Positions 10,855-21,009 of a DNA stretch of 60,000 nt are shown in pieces. The position numbers were made by a program, and so were the translations under genes. The stretch's first letter is position 1. Each line of letters begins with the position of its first letter. The stretch covers positions 126,001 through 186,000 of the forward strand of contig JBBHKE010002788.1 in NCBI GenBank assembly GCA_037447655.1, given 5' to 3'. The notes beneath the pieces were generated by a model. It was not told the origin of the DNA. It saw only the letters and a list, made by a program, of their open reading frames with translations, and did no database searches. The DNA is from Zygnema cylindricum (Eukaryota; Streptophyta; Zygnematophyceae; Zygnematales; Zygnemataceae).

Positions 10855-12702
10855 ATGGAGGGCAGCAGCCAGTCGTATAGGCGACAGCGTAGTGTCTTGC
10901 CGTATCATCGTCGCTACCCTCCATTACCTCGGTGTAGTCTACGACGTCGGCCAACAGTACAAAGGGAAGAGGTACGAAGGGATGGAGTGGGAAGAGAAAG
11001 CCCCACGAGGGAAAGGCAAACACCGAGGGGGGTAGAGAGGGAAAGAGATGTCCCAGAAACCTTGATAAGAGAAAGGGGTACCGCGAAGGAATTAGCGAGA
11101 GAAAGGGAGGCGGCCACTTCGCTACAAATCGGTTGGGTGCCACCGGAGGGGAGGGAGCATGAAAGGGAGGCGAGAGAAAAGGTAGAGATGGAAGGATTGA
11201 CACCAGTTGGGGGAGGAAGGGAAGAGACCAATTTGGATGAGGTAGCAAAGGAGGGGATTTTACCGGAGGAGGGAAGGGTGCCGCCTGAGGGGAGGGAGCA
11301 TGAAAGGGAGGTGAGAGAAGAGGTAGAGGTGGAAGGATTGACACCGGTTGGGGGAGGAAGGGAAGAGACCAATTTGGATGAGGTAGCAAAGGAGGGGGTT
11401 TTACCGGAGGAGGGAAGGGAGGAAAGGGGTGAATCGGTAAATGTGATGAGGGGGGAGGCGGTAGAAAGTGATATGATTATGGGAGAAAAAATTCCATTAC
11501 AGGAGGAGGGTGGAAAGACGGTAATGGGTGTAAGCGGGGGGGAGATAGAGGCGACGGTAGAAGAGGGTGAGGGAAGTGAGGCACGGGAAAAGGTAGAAAA
11601 AAATGTAAAAAAATAAAAAGAAAATTAATACTTCTTGATGAGGGCGTCGAGGAGGAAAATGGTGGGGGTTTTAGGGAAGAGAAGTTGTTGAGTGAGGAGA
11701 GGGAGGGGAAGACAGAGTTGGGAGAGGAAAGAAAGGGAAAGGAGGCGACGGTTGAAGAGGGTGGGTCGAGTGAGGTTAGGGGAAGATTAGGTACAAAAAG
11801 AAGGATAATAATAAAAAAAAATAGGGTTTTGTGAGACCGTGGAGGAGGAACGAGTAGGGGGAGAGGCGACCGTCGAGAAAGGTGGGGGGATTGACGCACG
11901 AAGAAAGATGGGTCAAAAAAAGGAGATAGCAAAGGTTAAGCGTAGAGTGAAAGATGACAATGACGAATTATACGCCCCTTTGTCTTCAGATAGCGACGAG
12001 AGCATCGAGTATGGTGAATAACCGCCAGAAGACAAACCCGAACTCGAAATTTTGGAACCCACGGACATCGTGGTGTGGAAAAACGAGAATGATCCCACCA
12101 CCGAGGACGAACAAACCCCAGATAGTGAGGAAAAACAACGGGAGGAGGAATTTGATGATGACGACGACGTGTTCGGGGCACTTCCCACGCCGAATAAGGA
12201 GAGAGCCATTGTAATGGCTCCTTCGTATCCTCAACCTCTATACCCGGTTGAGCATCCTTATTGGTATTTTCCTCCTCCCACGGGAGGGGAGGAAATGGAC
12301 AGCTTCGTGCCTCGACCCGAGCATAATATTCTGGTTGCCGAATGGCCGGAACATTGGAGGTATGGTGAACCCCGACCCCTAAACCCGGAAGCAAATCCTT
12401 TTCCGCAAATTCTCGACATCCCCCCCGATGTCACCGCACATCCAACATGGTTGTTTATCTCGCTTGAGGACCGAGGCTCAACCTTTGCCCACATAAGGCC
12501 ATTTGATCCGACGGATCCCCGGTTAACGTGGGTTGTTCATGGGGAGGACGGTTTTCGGGTGAATGTCCCGGAGTTGCTACGTCATCATCATCCGTGGGAT
12601 CCGCTGCTATACTACATCCTAAAATTTTGTCGAGTAACTCTAACTCGAGTGACATGTTTTTTTTTTTTCACTTGTGGTATGTTTGACATTGCGACATCTT
12701 AA
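10855..12702 (+). pseudogene. Long charged, repeat-containing ORF, broken by stops and frame changes
   Basis: An open frame runs 10855-11616 (253 residues, Glu/Arg/Gly-rich). It continues in another frame through about 11638-11830, returns to the first frame at 11839-12021, and after one TAA continues to 12702. It contains two tandem copies of a 44-residue unit (GREHEREAREKVEMEGLTP... and GREHEREVREEVEVEGLTP...), encoded at about 11150-11277 and 11282-11409. The last part (12052-12640) is less repetitive: an acidic run (EEEFDDDDDVFG), then a proline/tryptophan-rich region (YPVEHPYWYFPPP, WPEHWRYGEPRPL). A possible donor lies near 12634, before the repeat array that separates it from the transposase exons. 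It could be an accessory or N-terminal transposon protein. I recognise no domain. Confidence 0.45.
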
Positions 12703-13088
12703 ACTGGTTGCTGAATCAGCGACGACAATCTGTCGTCGCTAAATCTTGAAATGGCTCCAAATACTTCAACCAGCGACAACCAACATTGGTCGCTAAATTT
12801 AGCGACAACTGCAGGCCGTCGCTGAACCAAATTTTATTTGTAGTATATTAATTTTTTTTTTATGAATTATGACTGAAATGTTTTTTTTTTTCACTTGTGG
12901 TATGTTTGACATTGCGACATCTTAATTTGGTTGCTGAATCAGCGACGACAATATGTCGTCGCTGAATTTTGAAATGGCTCCAGATACTTTAACCAGCGAC
13001 GAGCAGCATTGGTCGTTGAATTTAGCGACGACTGCAGGCCGTCGTTGAACCAAATTTATTACGATATATATAATTTTTTTTAAGTGAA
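12655..13088. repeat. Tandem duplication with GCGACGAC dyads (second array)
   Basis: Two copies, offset by 223 bases, each start with a T-run and CACTTGTGGTATGTTTGACA and contain AGCGACGACAATNTGTCGTC and CAGGCCGTCG. Each holds a dyad in which GCGACGACA pairs with TGTCGTCGC. It sits between the charged ORF and the first transposase exon, in a presumed intron. Confidence 0.85.
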
Positions 13089-13148
13089 TTAGGACTGACA
13101 ATTTTTTATTTCTTTTATGTTTTTTTTTTTTCCTTTCCTTTCGTTGCA

Positions 13149-14860
13149 GAATACCAAAAAGCAAGTCGGTGGTGGAAGGGCCGGGTTGCGACATTGAGAG
13201 ACATACGGGCGACGAAACATACTTTGTCGTCTGCGGTATTTGGAAGAAGAAGTGTGGTGGTGACAAAGGCACTGCCGGGTAGGGGGAGGAAGGAGTTTCC
13301 ATGGGTCACAGCAGTGCACTCGGAGTTGGTGGATGAGTTTTACCGCTTCAAGAAGGCGGGTATGAAAATGTCACAAACCATTGTAGGGACCATGGCTGCT
13401 CATATCATTAAACATATGAAGGAGGAGAATGGGAGACTATTCGTCGACAATAAGGGTAAGGAGATAAAAATGAAAATGACAAAACGATGGACGCAACGGT
13501 TTTGCGAAAAACACAATATTGTGACGAGGGCTCAAAAAGGAAAATTACAATTAAGCCCGGAGAAAAAGGAATACATCGAAAAAACAGTAGCATTTTTCAT
13601 GGGCGAATTAAAAAGAGGATTTTTATCGGGTAAGTTTTTTGAACATTTGTATAACTCATTGCTATATGTTGTAATACATGTTACATATATTATTCTAAAT
13701 TTTGTTTTCTAAGGCTATAAATGCAAATAAGCGAATAAAAGTAGTTGCCCCAACCGTCATACTTTTTTGTGTTGTGTTTTACTTACAATTTTATGTGTTA
13801 TTGTGATTATAGGTCGCTACGACGAGGATCTAGTCGAAAACATGGACAAGACCCACATGGTTGTAAATATGGATAACAAAAAGACGTTGGGTTTTTGCGG
13901 GGACAAGGTGGTCAAATACGCGGATGTTGCCGGAGGTGGAGAGTCGATGACTTTGATGGTTCGACTCACGGGCGTAGTGAACGCCCTAATTGAATATCCT
14001 ATGTTAATCTTTGCAAACAAGCTTCGTAATTACCCGGTCAAGGGCATCCACGATGACATACCACGTGTTTTTCTTTCCCTAAGAATCTTTTTTCTTAAAA
14101 ATATTAACAATATTGTCTCACTTATTCTCCCTTGTACTCCACGCCCAAAATATTAAATATGGGGTGATATATTGTTTATATTGATTTCTTCCCATACACT
14201 ACTCGCCCTCTCTCTCCCTCCCTCACTCAATATCTTTTCCCACTCTCTTTTGTAAGAGTTTGTTACCGTACCGGGCCGAAAGGTTGGAACGAAAGACGGT
14301 CTTCCCACAATGGATCGCAGAACCGAGGTCAAACCAAGGAGACCGCGATGGGCGTAAAAAGGTTATATCTGTGGACAATTGTGGCGGTCACAATATGTAC
14401 GAGGAATTAAACACCGCTTTACGCGCAAAGAGAACTACACTCCAATTTTTACCTCCTTGCGCAAAGCATTTAGTGCAACCTGCCGATTCATTTGTAATTT
14501 CTAAAATCAAAGAAGTGTAGTCAAGAAAATTGGAAGATTGGAAGATGAAAGGGGTAGAGAGCCACAAGTGGTCGTTATCTAGGGGCCAAAGATGGTCTGG
14601 TAAGTTAGTTGGACCGGGTAAAGCTTTTTTCTTAACGTTGGCACGCGATTCGATACGAGAGGTGAACGAAATGAAAGACAAAAATGGCAAAGGATGGGCA
14701 CGAAAGGCGATGATACAGTGTGGATTGTCATTCAAGGATGGCAAATGGGAGGAGAGCATGCTTACGCAAGATTTGCAAGTCATAATTATAAAATGGCGAA
14801 ATCATTTCGATGGCGATGAGGTGCCACCTCCTTCGGCTCCCGCACGAGATTTACTCTAAC
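13149..14860 (+). pseudogene. Pogo-like (Tc1/mariner) DDE transposase, degenerate
   Basis: Three exon-like blocks. 13149-13629 carries a DNA-binding region (MTKRWTQRFCEKHNIVTRAQ) and KKEYIEKTVAFFMGELKR. After a GTAAGT...TATAG intron, 13813-14057 carries VENMDKTHMVVNMDN, with the first catalytic Asp, and GGGESMTLMVRL. From about 14257 come the motif YRTGPKGW, then VDNCGGHN (second Asp) and QPADSFVISKIKE (third Asp; 36 residues between them, DD36D). This matches the DDE_1 family of pogo-like transposases known from plants, oomycetes and fungi. It is broken: YRTGPKGW lies in a different frame from VDNCGGHN, and a TAG at 14518-14520 replaces what is usually Trp. The frame then stays open to 14860 (KLEDWKMKG... 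to ARDLL). It is flanked on both sides by dyad-rich arrays, and termini were not found. Confidence 0.85.
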
Positions 14861-15249
14861 TCATTCGAGAGGTCGACATTCAAGATGATGAAGCTAGTCA
14901 TGATAAAGACTTAGAGGAATACAATGATTATGAGGCACTTTTTAGAGAAGTGGTTTAATTTGAAGTGGCCGTATAATGGATTATGGGCCGTTTGCAAATC
15001 TTTTTACTAATAGTGTGGATTTTTTTATATTTTTTTTTTTAGGTTTTTTTTATAGGTTAAAACATTTACTTTTCTTTTACTGCAGTATGCAGTATACATT
15101 GTATTTCTTTCTTTGACGATGAATATTTTCTATCCCTCTTTCATTTTTTTGTTTTCATATTGTTTATGATACCTGAATGGCCAAAAATGTGGATGAAATG
15201 TATTTGTAGTGACGTGTTAAATCGTTTCTATGTTTGGATTATCATTCTC
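14861..15249. other. Transposon 3' flank, non-coding
   Basis: An acidic stretch (EVDIQDDEASHD) stays open briefly after the transposase stop in another frame, then the sequence becomes T-rich. It probably holds the 3' UTR of the transposase gene. No other feature is seen. Confidence 0.4.
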
Positions 15250-16051
15250 CCATTCAGCGACAAGACAATCTCGTTGCAGAATACCATAAGACCTTGTTTT
15301 GACTCAGTAATTGTGCTGAATTGTGAAAAATAAAACATGCCATTCAGCACTAAGGAATTCTCGTCGTTGACTGGCATAATTAAAAAAAATACCATTCAGC
15401 GACGAGGTCGTCGCTGAGTACCTAAAGACCTTGTTTTGACTCAGTGTTTATGTTGAATTGTGAAAAATAAAACATGCCATTCAGCACTGAGGAATTCTCG
15501 TTGTTGACTGGCATAATTAAAAAAAAATACCATTCAGCGACGAGATAGTCGCGTCGCGACGAGACTTTGTCGTCGCTGAGTACCTAAAGACCTTGTTTTG
15601 ACTCAGTGTTTGTGCTGAATTGTGAAAAATAAAACATGTCATTCAGCACTGAGGAATTCTCGTCATTGACTGACATAATTAAAAAAAAAATACCATTCAG
15701 CGACCAGATAGTCTCGTCGCGACGAGACTTTGTCGTCGCTGAGTACCTAAAGACCTTGTTTTGACTCAGTGTTTGTGCTGAATGGTGAAAAATGAAGCAT
15801 GCCGTTCAGCACCGAGGAATTGTCGTTGTTGACTGGCATGATAGAAAAACATACCATTCAGCGACGAGATAGTCTCGTCGCGTCGAGACTGTCTCGTCGC
15901 TGAGTACCATAAGACCTTTATTTGACTCAGTGTTTGTGCTGAATGGTGAAAAATGAAACATGCCATTCAGCACTGAGGAATTCTCGTCGTTGACAGGCAG
16001 AATAAAAAAAAATACCATTCAGTGACGTGAGAGTCTCGTCACTGAGTACCA
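15250..16051. repeat. Five-unit tandem array of 137-163 bp with strong dyads (third array)
   Basis: The phrase ACCTTGTTTTGACTCAGT recurs at 15291, 15428, 15590, 15753 and, slightly changed, 15914 (spacings 137, 162, 163, 161). Each unit also has a CATTCAGCACTGAGGAATTC block, a TTGACTGGCATAATTAAAAAAA block and a dyad in which CAGCGACGAGA... pairs with ...TCGTCGCTGAGT. The dyad in the 15535-15580 and 15697-15740 units is about 45 bases and has an inner TCTCGTCGCGACGAGA palindrome. It looks like a subterminal transposase-binding array of the 9.5-16 kb transposon. Confidence 0.9.
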
Positions 16052-16680
16052 TAAGGGAGAGAGAGAAAGAGAAAAAAAGGGAGATTGACTGAGATAAAAT
16101 AAATAATAAAATGAAAATAATGTGACATATTCCAAAAAAAAAGTGTGAAAAACAATCACATGTGTGACAACGAAAATAGTTAACAATAACCACGCACTTC
16201 ATCAAGTGTATCGCTTAACATTTACAGAACATGTAGAATTAAAATCACTGCACCTGTCATTGCAACAACATAAAAATGAATTACAATTTAAAAAACATGA
16301 CATTAATACACTTGGAAATAAATTCAATCATTTTCGCCCAAGAATGACAAAGAGGTTCACCGTAAAAAAACTACAATTTGTACAACCAACCTATTTTTCA
16401 AAATTAAATAAAATATTAGTCTACATGAACAAAATGTACATCGGCTATAAAAATTATCATTTGTAACAAATGATATTCTAATAACCTCCTCTAACTCATT
16501 AAAATGTGTTTGGAAGTACTAATATTAAATGGAGTAAAGATAACTCCATGACATTCCCGCAATCCGTGCATGTGTTCCTCCATCACAATCAACTAACTGA
16601 ATAAAATCTCGTGCCTACAATAAAGAAAAAAATACAACAATGGAGTTAGTTATAAAAATTAATGACATTAATGTGTAATT
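16052..16680. other. AT-rich stretch, no feature recognised
   Basis: After a short GAGAGA tract at 16056-16085 the sequence is AT-rich with no convincing reading frame or repeat. Confidence 0.5.
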
Positions 16681-16682
16681 TT

Positions 16683-17612
16683 AATGGGGGAGTGAACGCG
16701 AGAGGGAACGCCGGGAGTAAATGGGAGAGGGAGAAAGAGAAGGAGAAAACACATGATTTTGAGTGTAGGGAAATAGAAATGGGAGAGGAAGAGGGAGATC
16801 GAGGGTTAAAGAGTACAACAATTTCAACGGGGGAGAGAGAGTGAAAGGGAGAGAATGAGGGAGTGGGAGAGGTGGCAGCTTGAGAGGGTGAGGGAGAGGG
16901 AGAGTATGAGGTAATCGATGAGAGTGCGACATATTGTGAGGGTGAGAGGGAGAGGGAGAGGGAAAGGGAGAGGGAAAGGGAGAGGGAGAGATAGAGGTAG
17001 ATGGAGGGAATGCGGAGAAAGAGAGGAAAAAGGGAAGGGAGATACACTGGCAGATCGAGAGGGTGAGAAAAAGAGGGTAAGGGAAACGGAGATGGAATGT
17101 AAGAGAGTAAGAAAGGGAGAGGGAAAGAGAGAGGGAGAGGGAGAGGGGAGGGAGATGGAATTTAAGAGAGTAAGAAAGGGAGAGGGAAAGAGAGAGGGAG
17201 AGGGAGAGGGGAGGGAGAGAGAAAGTGAGGGTAAAAGGGAGAGGCAGAGATAGAGGCAAATCAAAAAAGGGGAAAGGAGAGAGAGAGTGGGAGGGAGATA
17301 ATGCGGCAGATGAGGAGGGCGAGAAAGAGAGGGAGAGGGAAAGGGGGAGGGAGAGGGAGAGAGAGTGTGGAAGGGAGAGGGAAAGGGGGAGGCAGAGATA
17401 GCGGCAGATCGAGGGAGTGGGGAGAGGGAGAGAAATAGGGGAAAGGAGATAGTGCGGCAGATCGAGAGGGTGAGAGGGAGAGGGAAAGGGGGAGGGAGAG
17501 GGAATGTGAGAGTAGAGAAAGGAGAGGGAAAGAGAGAGGGAGAGGGAGGGGGGAGGGAGAGGGAATGGAGATAGATTGAGAGGGAGAGAGAGAGGTGAAG
17601 GGTGAGGGCATA
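16683..17612 (+). repeat. 930-bp purine-strand minisatellite
   Basis: The plus strand is almost entirely G and A (GAGAGGGAGAGGGAAAGGGG words), broken at irregular intervals by motifs such as GCGGCAGATCGAG and GGAATGTAAGAGAGTAAGAAAG. The latter occurs twice in a 69-base near-perfect duplication (about 17094-17160 and 17157-17220). The long Ser/Leu/Pro frames on the minus strand come from CTCCC repeats and are not genes. Such a mirror-like purine tract can form triplex DNA. Confidence 0.9.
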
Positions 17613-18119
17613 AACGAGAGAGAGCACATTTTAAAAAACTTGCAAAATTAAAAGAGGGAGATGAGCATAGGTAGGTTCAGAATAAAAGGGAGTGTGAAAG
17701 AGGGGCGGAGGCAATAAAAGGTAAATGGAGTGACGTGCCATATGCAGAGGGAGAAGGAGCCGCCACATGCGACCTCGAATCCATGGAAATGAAACGAAGG
17801 TGGCGGCGGTGTTTTCGCCTGCTTCTTCATGAAACGAATGAGAATGTGTTTGTTTGACAAAATGACGACGCAGCGTCAAATCCCTAAAAAAACAAAAAAA
17901 AATGTATGGATGAGATTCGTTCAACGAGGGATCCATTTTTCTGTGGATTATCCGCATTTGGCGTTAAGCCGTCCCAAATATCATCAACGCCAAATGTTGT
18001 TTTTTATTCTAATTATTTTAATTCATTAATTGTAATTTGTGGTCCATTGTCCCTTCGACCCCTTATTAACGTATACATTAATTCTAATTTGGAGTGAAAT
18101 CACCTATAGACACCATATT
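17613..18119. other. Intergenic stretch, no gene recognised
   Basis: Mixed sequence with no recognisable coding. From about 18040 it grades into the GTAC-rich sequence typical of the small DNA elements here (TTAACGTATACATTAATTCTAATTTGG). Confidence 0.4.
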
Positions 18120-19622
18120 AGAATAAACATTTACGCTATATTCGTTCGTTGTACCGAAATGGAGTACACATTGACGCTAATTGGACAAAATACAGGTTAT
18201 AGTGTTTATATAAACTGAACAGTCAAAAATCACATGAATCAAGAGTACGGAGTTTTAAGACGGTTTACATGGACGTGAAAAATAAAAACAGTTCACTGCT
18301 TTAACTGTAACTTCATGACTTCGCACATGCGAATATATTTTACGTTCACACTACAGAACAGGCGATTATAAGAGATCGTGTGCGAACGAGGTTTTTGGCG
18401 ACGAGAGTGAACCCATTTTTTCAGCGCACGTTCATATGCATGCGCGTATAATTTATAATTAATTTTAAATATTTTAAAGTAAAAAGGTACAAATATGTAC
18501 CGTCTGACATCATTCGTACACCATACTAATTATTAGTGTTGTGTATCGGCAAAGATTTGCCGATAACCGATATGGACCTTTTTTCGGGTACCGGATAATC
18601 GATATATTGGTACGATATATCGCTATCGATATTATCGCCGATAAATACCTGATATTTATCGATTTTATCGGCGATAACACCGATATCAATAACTATTGGC
18701 GATATGTGTACGGACCGTACACATAAATGTACGGTTTGTACACTGAATTTTACGACTTATTCCTCGGACGCGCTCTATTCACAACCCCTATATACTGAGG
18801 TGTCTACCAATCAGATCACTGTTATTGTACAGTTGTACGAGTACAGAAGGTACAATAGCCGCCATGAGGTGTGTACGGTTTTGGTACGGATACAATTAAA
18901 CGATATACCTTTCACATCCGACACCATGGCTTTGTCCCTTTCTTCCTCGGGATCCACTGGAGACCTGCCACGTGTCAATTTGTCGGCTTTTTTGGCGTAA
19001 GCCGCCAAAAGAGCCATTCCGGGATGCCGGCGCTCACGCTGACCGTCGGTTTTCTCATTCGTTCGATTCTGGCGGCGCTCAGAATGTTGCTTTGCGTCCA
19101 TTGTACTTTGTGTACGCCGTCCTTTTTCGGTTCCATGTTTATCAGTTTGTCGGTACAATGCCGTACGTTGCTGTAAAATTTATGTTCAGTTAACTGGCCA
19201 ACGTTTTCTGTGCTGCGTTTTCCGTAAATTTTAAAATTTAATAGTTACGGAACAGATTCGAATACGTGGCATGTCACGATTTATAATGTAAATAGTATAA
19301 TACAGTTTATAATAAGGTACGTACTATATATTTTTAAAGTTATCGCCGATATGGAATTTGTTGGTCTCGGACCGATATATCGGTACCTCTGACCGTTCGA
19401 TAACCGATAACTATCGGTATCGCTGTTATCGCGATAAATTTTTTACCGATACACAATACTACTAATTATACATTATTGTATTTTTGGTCTTGACGCTAAT
19501 TTGTACAGAACCTCAATTATAGACAAGGAAAAATTAAAATCACGTATACTATTTTTGGAAAAAAATCAAAATTAAAAGAACCAAAATTAGTGTCGTTGAC
19601 ACTAATAACGATGCGCGGAGTA
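18120..19622. mobile_element. Older TIR element of the 7919 family, interrupted by a hAT-like element
   Basis: Its right end (about 19589-19622) is the inverse of the left end seen at 8486 (CCGCGCATCGTTATTAGTGTCAA). Internal blocks match the 7919-8485 copy, including ACGTTCACAC, TGTGCGAACG, AAAAAGGTACAAAT and CCATACTAATTA. The left terminus is not identifiable, so 18120 is approximate. The hAT-like insertion at 18534 falls inside the shared CCATACTAATTA block. Confidence 0.6.
18534..19461. mobile_element. 928-bp hAT-like non-autonomous element, complete
   Basis: Starts TAGTGTTGTGTATCGGCAAA and ends with the inverse (TTTTTTACCGATACACAATACTA), flanked on both sides by the perfect 8-bp duplication CTAATTAT (18526-18533 and 19462-19469). 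Eight-base duplications and TA-N-TG-type ends are typical of the hAT superfamily. Subterminal regions are dense in CGATAAC/ATCGCGATA words. The interior has a TATATACT motif near 18790 and an ATG at 18927 opening a 24-codon frame (MALSLSSSGSTGDLPRVNLSAF) that could be the first coding piece of a lost transposase. No other transposase coding remains. Confidence 0.92.
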
Positions 19623-19638
19623 CAGTAAACCGTTGATT

Positions 19639-19833
19639 GTATTTAGCGTGTATGTTTTTTTTGTCTCTTAAAACATCTTTTTTCCGTACATATATGTCGG
19701 ATCGTGGATCTGACGGTTGCGATTGAAAGGTTCCATTCTAAGCTTACGAATGGCAGTCTTAAATTGAAAATTGGACAAATGTATATAGAGATAAGATGTT
19801 TTCAGTGGCGAAAAAAACATACAAGCTAAATAC
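19639..19833. mobile_element. 195-bp foldback MITE
   Basis: Nearly the whole element is two inverted arms of about 60 bases: GTATTTAGCGTGTATG...AAAACATCTTTT on the left, matched by the inverse ending CATACAAGCTAAATAC. The central loop includes GATCGTGGATCTGACGG. A related copy is at 55685-55860 and a single arm at 19857-19940. Confidence 0.8.
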
Positions 19834-19856
19834 GATCGATGGTGTACAGTACTACA

Positions 19857-19940
19857 CTGTGTTATGTTTCGCCACTTAAAGCATATTTCCTCCGTGCACA
19901 CTTGTCGGATTGTCAGTCCGACAGTCCGATAGGCAAAGAT
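19857..19940. mobile_element. Single arm of the same foldback MITE family
   Basis: TGTTATGTTTCGCCACTTAAAGC and ACACTTGTCGGATTGT match one arm of the 19639 and 55685 elements. No second arm follows, so it is a truncated copy beside the complete one. Confidence 0.55.
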
Positions 19941-20980
19941 TTCCGATTGGTACCAAATGCGGATAAAATTTGTCATCAAGTAATAAAATTAATTTGGAAA
20001 TGAACCGAAATGGACAAAGAGTTAAGCCAACAAAATTTGAGTGCACATATTTCATAAGATTATGGCATCGAAAAAGACATCGGTGATGAAAACGAAAATA
20101 AAGAGAGACAAAACAAAAAAAGTGAGGAAATTGTGAAACTCCAGTCTCTTGCCCACAAACATATGTACTCAACTACGCGGAAAAAGAAACGAGATGGGCG
20201 TTAAATTCTAAAATATAATTTTTCGCATATGGTGAAAAAACTTAGTGAAATGTTAAAGGAAACAAACAAATAACAACATGAGTTACAAAATTAGCTTTTT
20301 GGCTTCGTCAAAAATACGCTTGATAGAGTCGTAAATCAAATGAAGTCGACTATAGCAACAAACACAAATAAAATATCGATTACAAAATTCTTATGAGTTA
20401 TGTTTTGCGGGTATTTTTTAAAGCTAGTTAAAGGTTGATGATGATTTTGAATTGTAAACTCCGTTCTAGGGTTTTGAAATGTTACAGTGTAACCTCCAAA
20501 TATTTGTAGTTTTTGGATTTTGACTTGATCACAAGGATTGTTGAAATACAATTAAATCATTCTTTGCTTTCTACACTAGTTTAGAGTCCTACACGCTACG
20601 CTATTTGTCTAGTACTGTGGTTTAGCGTTCTGTACTTTACTCAGTGGATTGTACATACCTTTACTAGTGTTGATGATTCCTTCCGTAGGAATCCTTTTTA
20701 TCTTTGATTTTTTTTAGCGTACCTAGTTATACCTTCATTGGTTACGCCTAAATTAGATGTACCTTTTAAAGCTTTTTCAGCTACCCTTTTTTATTTTTTC
20801 TTACTATAAGACTCCCTGTGTCTTCATGTAAATTAATTAAAAAAGAAAAAGACACTCAAACGACAAACCTCTCGCTTGTTCCCTTGTTTGTCGTTACCTT
20901 GCTTTGTCTTTTCTATCTTGTTTTTCTTTTCTCTTTTGGCCTACTTTGACTATTTTGTCATACTAGTTTTTCGGCTTTTC
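19941..20980. other. Non-coding stretch including the probable 5' LTR of copia B
   Basis: No gene is recognised. The part closest to 20980 is likely the 5' LTR of the copia element whose gag begins at 20981, because the primer site starts at 20999. No second LTR copy is present for comparison, so the LTR start cannot be placed. Confidence 0.4.
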
Positions 20981-20998
20981 ATGGCTTCAAATCTAATA

Positions 20999-21009
20999 GG
21001 TTATGGGCC
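20999..21009 (+). other. Copia B primer-binding site (half-tRNA type), partly mutated
   Basis: GGTTATGGGCC followed by TAGCC, against GGTTATGGGCCCACC in the better-preserved elements nearby. It is complementary to the anticodon arm of plant initiator tRNA-Met. It starts 18 bases after the gag ATG, so as in the other two elements the site lies within the gag frame. Confidence 0.6.

Noticed and set aside
15250-16051. CRISPR-like array
   Set aside because: Units of 137-163 bases repeat over their whole length, with no short repeat/unique spacer alternation, and the genome is eukaryotic.
10180-16051. CACTA (En/Spm) transposon because of GCGACGA/TCGTCGC subterminal words
   Set aside because: Such words are common near CACTA ends, but no CACTA termini are seen and the transposase is of the DDE_1 pogo-like type.
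16646-17629. Long Ser/Leu/Pro frames on the minus strand
   Set aside because: They are translations of a CTCCC minisatellite, open in several frames at once.
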